Source: CAXRBC01 sp041158045
GTDB taxonomy: Bacteria; Actinomycetota; Acidimicrobiia; Acidimicrobiales; Ilumatobacteraceae
Length of the DNA: 40,647 nucleotides
Direction of reading: 5' to 3'
Assembly (NCBI GenBank): GCA_041158045.1
Contig: JBEBCD010000048.1
Coordinates: 1 to 40,647, forward strand
This document shows positions 37,733 to 40,647 of this stretch, piece by piece. The stretch's first letter is position 1; every line of letters begins with the position of its first letter. The translations under genes and the position numbers were made by a program. The notes below the pieces were generated by a model, which was not told where the DNA came from, did no database searches, and saw only the letters and a program-made list of their open reading frames with translations.

Positions 37733-38424
37733 CAGCAGCACTCCGGCGGGCAGTCGGGACACATGATGCTGCGCAGCACGTCGGCGGCGAGCTCGCGCGC
37801 ACGACGGTCGTCGTCGGCGGGGCGCCCCGCGTCGAGCCCGGCGAGCGTACGGCCGAGCGCCGTCGCCTGCAGGTGGGAGGCGATGGCGCGCGTGGAGTGA
37901 CGCGAGGCGACGAGCCCGCGTCGGGTCGCATCGTCGAGCAGCGTGGTCAGCTCGTCGACGAGACGTGCCTGGGCCGCGGCGACCGCGCGCGCGTGGGCCG
38001 GTCGGCCGCGCGTCCCCGCGACGACCGCGATGCGATCCATCCGGCGCGGGTCGTGCGCGGCATCGGGGGACAGGGCGGCGCTCGCGAGCAGCCCCGCGCA
38101 GAGCTCGGTCGCGGTGCGTGCGCCGGCGACGATGGCGCGCAGCTCCTCGACGTCGGCCCGGACGTGGCGGTCGAGGAGGGCCCCGAGCGCGGCGGCGACC
38201 AGGCCGTCGCGGTCGCCGAAGTGCGCGTAGAGCGAGCTCTTGGACGCACCGGTGCGGGTCTGGACGTCCTCGATGCGCAGCCCGCCCTCGCCGCGTCGCT
38301 GGAGCAGCTCGATCGTCACGTCGACGATCCGGCCGAAGTCGGGCGTGCGCCTCGTGGCGCGACGCCTCGCCGCCCGCGCGCGACGCGCGGGGCGGCGAGC
38401 CTTGCGCGCGGTCCTCCGTGCCAC
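37732..38424 (-). CDS. TetR-family regulator with Cys-rich C-terminus (first of tandem pair)
   Basis: A 230-residue TetR protein, paralogous to the next gene. A highly basic N-terminal 25 residues precede the HTH domain (VDVTIELLQRRGEGGLRIEDVQTRTGASKSSLYAHFGDRDGLVAA), and the ligand domain keeps VVAGTRGRPAHARAV and RRGLVASRHSTRAIA. It ends in MCPDCPPECC, four cysteines in the last nine residues, absent from its paralogue; this could bind metal or sense redox. GTG 38424 was chosen because TAGCGT (38432-38437) is 7 bases upstream; GTG 38433 falls inside that hexamer. It diverges from the surface protein gene by 74 bases. Confidence 0.88.
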   Translation of the reverse strand: MARRTARKARRPARRARAARRRATRRTPDFGRIVDVTIELLQRRGEGGLRIEDVQTRTGASKSSLYAHFGDRDGLVAAALGALLDRHVRADVEELRAIVAGARTATELCAGLLASAALSPDAAHDPRRMDRIAVVAGTRGRPAHARAVAAAQARLVDELTTLLDDATRRGLVASRHSTRAIASHLQATALGRTLAGLDAGRPADDDRRARELAADVLRSIMCPDCPPECC

Positions 38425-38431
38425 GCGCTGC

Positions 38432-38437
38432 ACGCTA
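38432..38437 (-). promoter_or_regulatory. Putative leaderless -10 (TAGCGT) of TetR pair
   Basis: TAGCGT on the minus strand lies 7 bases before GTG 38424. This helps decide the start codon over the GTG at 38433. Confidence 0.45.
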
Positions 38438-38464
38438 TGCGTCGCCGCGGTGGGCGCACTTGAG

Positions 38465-38489
38465 GACCGTCGGTCGACGCGATACGGTC
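38465..38489. promoter_or_regulatory. Candidate TetR operator between divergent genes
   Basis: GACCGT (38465-38470) and ACGGTC (38484-38489) form an inverted repeat, with a second internal CGGTC (38471-38475) that also makes the palindrome GACCG-T-CGGTC. The right arm overlaps TACGGT (38483-38488), a -10-like hexamer for the surface protein gene. This is where a TetR repressor could act, but binding is not shown. Confidence 0.4.
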
Positions 38490-38498
38490 TTGTCGATT

Positions 38499-40647
38499 GT
38501 GAAAGTTTCTTCCAAATTCGTGCGCGCGCTCACGGTACGCCTCGAGCGTCGCGCCATCGGCATACGGATGCTCGCCATCCTCCTGTTGGCGTTGGTGGGT
38601 CTCGTCTATCCCGACCGCAACCTGTCGCTGCGGCCGGCATTCGCCGCCACGTCGGTGACGGCACCCGCCGCGCCCACGCTCGCGCTGAGCACGTCGGGCC
38701 AGGAACCCGGAGATTTCGTGTTGGCGGGCTTCGGCTCGAGCGCCACCCTGCTCGTCTCGGTCGGATTCGTCAGTCCGCCGGCCGGGACCACCTTCAGTCT
38801 TCCGACCACGACGGGCTTGACCGCGGCATATGGGTACAACTTCGTGGGGGGCAAGACACAGATCTCGTGGACCGGCACGATGGCGAACTCGAACACCGCC
38901 CTCGCTGCGATGACGGTGGCGACCGGGGCGACGAACGGCACGATCACTATCCGGGTGACTGCGTCCGTCAGCCGGGCAAATACCTACTACAACCCGATCA
39001 ACGACCACTACTACGAGTACATCTCCACGACGGCCTCGACGCAATGCGCGTCCGGTTCCGGCGCGACGTGCGTGACGAACATCGAGAGTGCCATCCAGTC
39101 GAAGACCCTCCACGGAGACGCCGGTTACTGGGTCACGATCACCGACTCCCAAGAGAACTCCTTCATCGCGAGCAACATGAATGCCCCGAACATCGCGATC
39201 GGGCTTTCCGACCGCGCGACGGAAGGGACGTGGAAGTGGCTCGGAGGGCCCGAAGCCGGTCAGACAGCGACGTACACGAGCTGGTCCGCTGGTGAGCCGA
39301 ACGATTGGGGCTCCGGCGAGGACTACGTCGTCACCAACTGGAGTGGTGGCGCCGGAAGTTGGAACGACTACGGTATGCCGGAGACATCTGGCGGTCTCGC
39401 ATACGTCGTCGAGTACGACGGACCGTACTCGGGCGACGATACGGCCACTGCATCGGTGTCAGCGATCGTCGACAACGCGCCGCGCAACGTCAGCGCGAGC
39501 CGGGCCTCGCCCGCAGTCTCGGGGAGCCTCGACGTCTCATGGACCGCGCCGTCGACCGGCACCGTCACGACTTACACCGTCACGTCCAGCCCCGGGTCGC
39601 TCACCTGCACGTCGGCGACCACGTCGTGCACGGTGACGGGGCTGACCAACGGGACGAGTTACACGTTCACCGTCACCGCGACGTTCAACGATTCGACCAC
39701 AAAGACGTCGACCGCGAGCGCGTCGGCGATCCCCGACGATGGGGCGAGCCCGTCAGTATCGTCCTTCACCTCATCCGATACCACTCCCTCGCGATCAACG
39801 AGTTTCTCGTACACGCTGACGATGTCGGAGAGCATCACGGGACTTGCCGCGGGGGACTTCGAGAACACCGGCACCGCCACGGGTTGCTCCTTCTCCCCGA
39901 GCGCAGCAACGGGAACGAGCCTGACCATCACGGTGGCGAGCTGCTCGTCGGGCACCATCATCCCGCGTCTGAAGGCGGCGCAGGTCGCCGACGCCGTTGG
40001 CAACATCGGGCCCGCATCGGCGACCGCGGCGACGACGACCATCACACGAGACGCCACGGCGCCGACGGTGACGCTGGCAGCCTCGGCGGCGACGTCGTCG
40101 ACCGCGACCATCACGTTCACGATCACCGGTGATGAGGCGTTGGACTGTACGACGTTGTCCGTGACCGATGGGACCGACTTCACGTTGACGGGCATCTCCG
40201 CCATCTCCTCGATCGCGCAGACCTCATCGACGATCTGTACGGTCACCGCCACCTCGACGGCGTCGGCGGGCGGCGCCGCAGTGACGTCGACTTTGACGGC
40301 CGCGGGGTCGTTCTCGATGACGGATGCAGTCGGCAACGCGCAGACGACCCTCACGGCATCGCCCCAGAGCACCTCCGTGACGGTGCCGGCTGCCGGACCG
40401 GCGGCTCCCGAGAGCGAGGCGTCGCGGGACGATCGATGCGCCAAGGCCAACCATGCATTTGACGACTGTCCGCTCTGGCCTGGACGCACGACGACGACCA
40501 CGTCACCACCGGCGACGACCTCTACGACGACGACCACTACGACCACGACCACGTCGAGCCTTCCGCTCCAGCCGCTGCTCCCCGTCGTCACCACCACGGT
40601 GCCCGCGACGACCTCCTCGGTTCGCAGGTCGACGACCACGACCACGA
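38499..40647 (+). CDS. Secreted C-type lectin / FN3 / Ig-like surface protein, 3' end off the window
   Basis: The first 716 codons of a large extracellular protein; no stop appears before the window ends. GTG 38499 begins a basic signal region with one membrane segment (MLAILLLALVGLVYP). Order: signal about 1-50; a beta-rich domain about 55-180; a C-type lectin-like domain about 205-305 (TITDSQENSFIA, WSAGEPNDWG, SWNDYG, the EPN and WND calcium-site motifs); an FN3 domain about 330-405 (SWTAPSTGTVTTYTV, GLTNGTSYTFTV); two Ig-like repeats (about 410-515 and 520-620); then a Thr-rich linker from about 660 (TTTTTSPPATTSTTT). GC is visibly lower than in the rest. Probably a carbohydrate-binding adhesin-like protein; this is an inference. 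It may be controlled by the adjacent TetR. Confidence 0.8.
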   Translation, partial: MKVSSKFVRALTVRLERRAIGIRMLAILLLALVGLVYPDRNLSLRPAFAATSVTAPAAPTLALSTSGQEPGDFVLAGFGSSATLLVSVGFVSPPAGTTFSLPTTTGLTAAYGYNFVGGKTQISWTGTMANSNTALAAMTVATGATNGTITIRVTASVSRANTYYNPINDHYYEYISTTASTQCASGSGATCVTNIESAIQSKTLHGDAGYWVTITDSQENSFIASNMNAPNIAIGLSDRATEGTWKWLGGPEAGQTATYTSWSAGEPNDWGSGEDYVVTNWSGGAGSWNDYGMPETSGGLAYVVEYDGPYSGDDTATASVSAIVDNAPRNVSASRASPAVSGSLDVSWTAPSTGTVTTYTVTSSPGSLTCTSATTSCTVTGLTNGTSYTFTVTATFNDSTTKTSTASASAIPDDGASPSVSSFTSSDTTPSRSTSFSYTLTMSESITGLAAGDFENTGTATGCSFSPSAATGTSLTITVASCSSGTIIPRLKAAQVADAVGNIGPASATAATTTITRDATAPTVTLAASAATSSTATITFTITGDEALDCTTLSVTDGTDFTLTGISAISSIAQTSSTICTVTATSTASAGGAAVTSTLTAAGSFSMTDAVGNAQTTLTASPQSTSVTVPAAGPAAPESEASRDDRCAKANHAFDDCPLWPGRTTTTTSPPATTSTTTTTTTTTTSSLPLQPLLPVVTTTVPATTSSVRRSTTTTT
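40480..40647 (+). repeat. Thr-coding low-complexity tract
   Basis: A run of ACG/ACC codons with occasional Pro and Ser codons encodes the Thr-rich spacer of the surface protein. It is imperfect and irregular; it lies at the window edge and may extend further. Confidence 0.7.

Noticed and set aside
40480..40647. Possible CRISPR or satellite array at the right edge
   Set aside because: The repeats are irregular ACG/ACC codons in frame with the surface protein and lack the equal unit length and spacers of an array.

Overview
This is a very GC-rich, actinobacterial-type chromosomal window with densely packed genes, many 4-base GTGA/ATGA overlaps and no RNA genes, CRISPR array, insertion sequence or phage module that I can see. 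Lipoprotein-type binding proteins, a VapBC pair of mycobacterial type, a mycothiol-type DinB-fold protein, PuuA-like glutamine synthetase homologue and a Thr-rich surface protein fit an actinobacterium, perhaps from the Acidimicrobiia; that placement is an inference. Most operon-leading genes have a TANNNT-like hexamer 6-8 bases before an ATG/GTG and no Shine-Dalgarno, so leaderless mRNAs appear to be common here.

Layout. 1-3264: a partial hypothetical gene, a membrane-anchored coiled-coil protein, then a forward cluster of CDGSH iron-sulfur protein, short-chain dehydrogenase, secreted M14 peptidase and a DUF4287-like protein. 3261-10924 (minus): a binding-protein-dependent importer (lipoprotein, two permeases, ATPase) followed by a thioesterase, an amidase and a type I ABC exporter. 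10994-13154 (minus): glutamine synthetase homologue plus a short-chain dehydrogenase. 13192-24534 (plus): aldehyde dehydrogenase, two tandem FAD/GcvT demethylating dehydrogenases, a choline-kinase-like protein, then a glycine betaine type ABC importer (ProX, ProV, and a double-length ProW). This central divergent locus looks like a methylated-amine/betaine uptake and demethylation island.

24683-31207: a VapBC toxin-antitoxin pair, a VOC protein, a frameshifted two-repeat secreted protein, an Ala/Lys-rich secreted protein divergent from an OmpR-type response regulator/histidine kinase pair, and a CaiB/BaiF CoA-transferase. 31265-34163 (minus): a degenerate M24 peptidase-like protein, a DUF305 lipoprotein and an EamA exporter. 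34208-37098 (plus): a DinB-fold protein and the 5-oxoprolinase genes pxpABC. 37037-38424 (minus): two tandem TetR paralogues. 38499-end: a truncated, lower-GC secreted protein with C-type lectin, FN3 and Ig-like domains and a Thr-rich tail.

The most striking unreported-looking signals are four half-sites at exactly 11-bp spacing between the two-component operon and the divergent secreted-protein gene (27743-27782), positioned like a Pho box in front of a -10; a perfect 16-bp hairpin between the binding protein and permease genes (9668-9702); and the coupling of a PuuA-type ligase with paired demethylating dehydrogenases and a choline-kinase-like protein.
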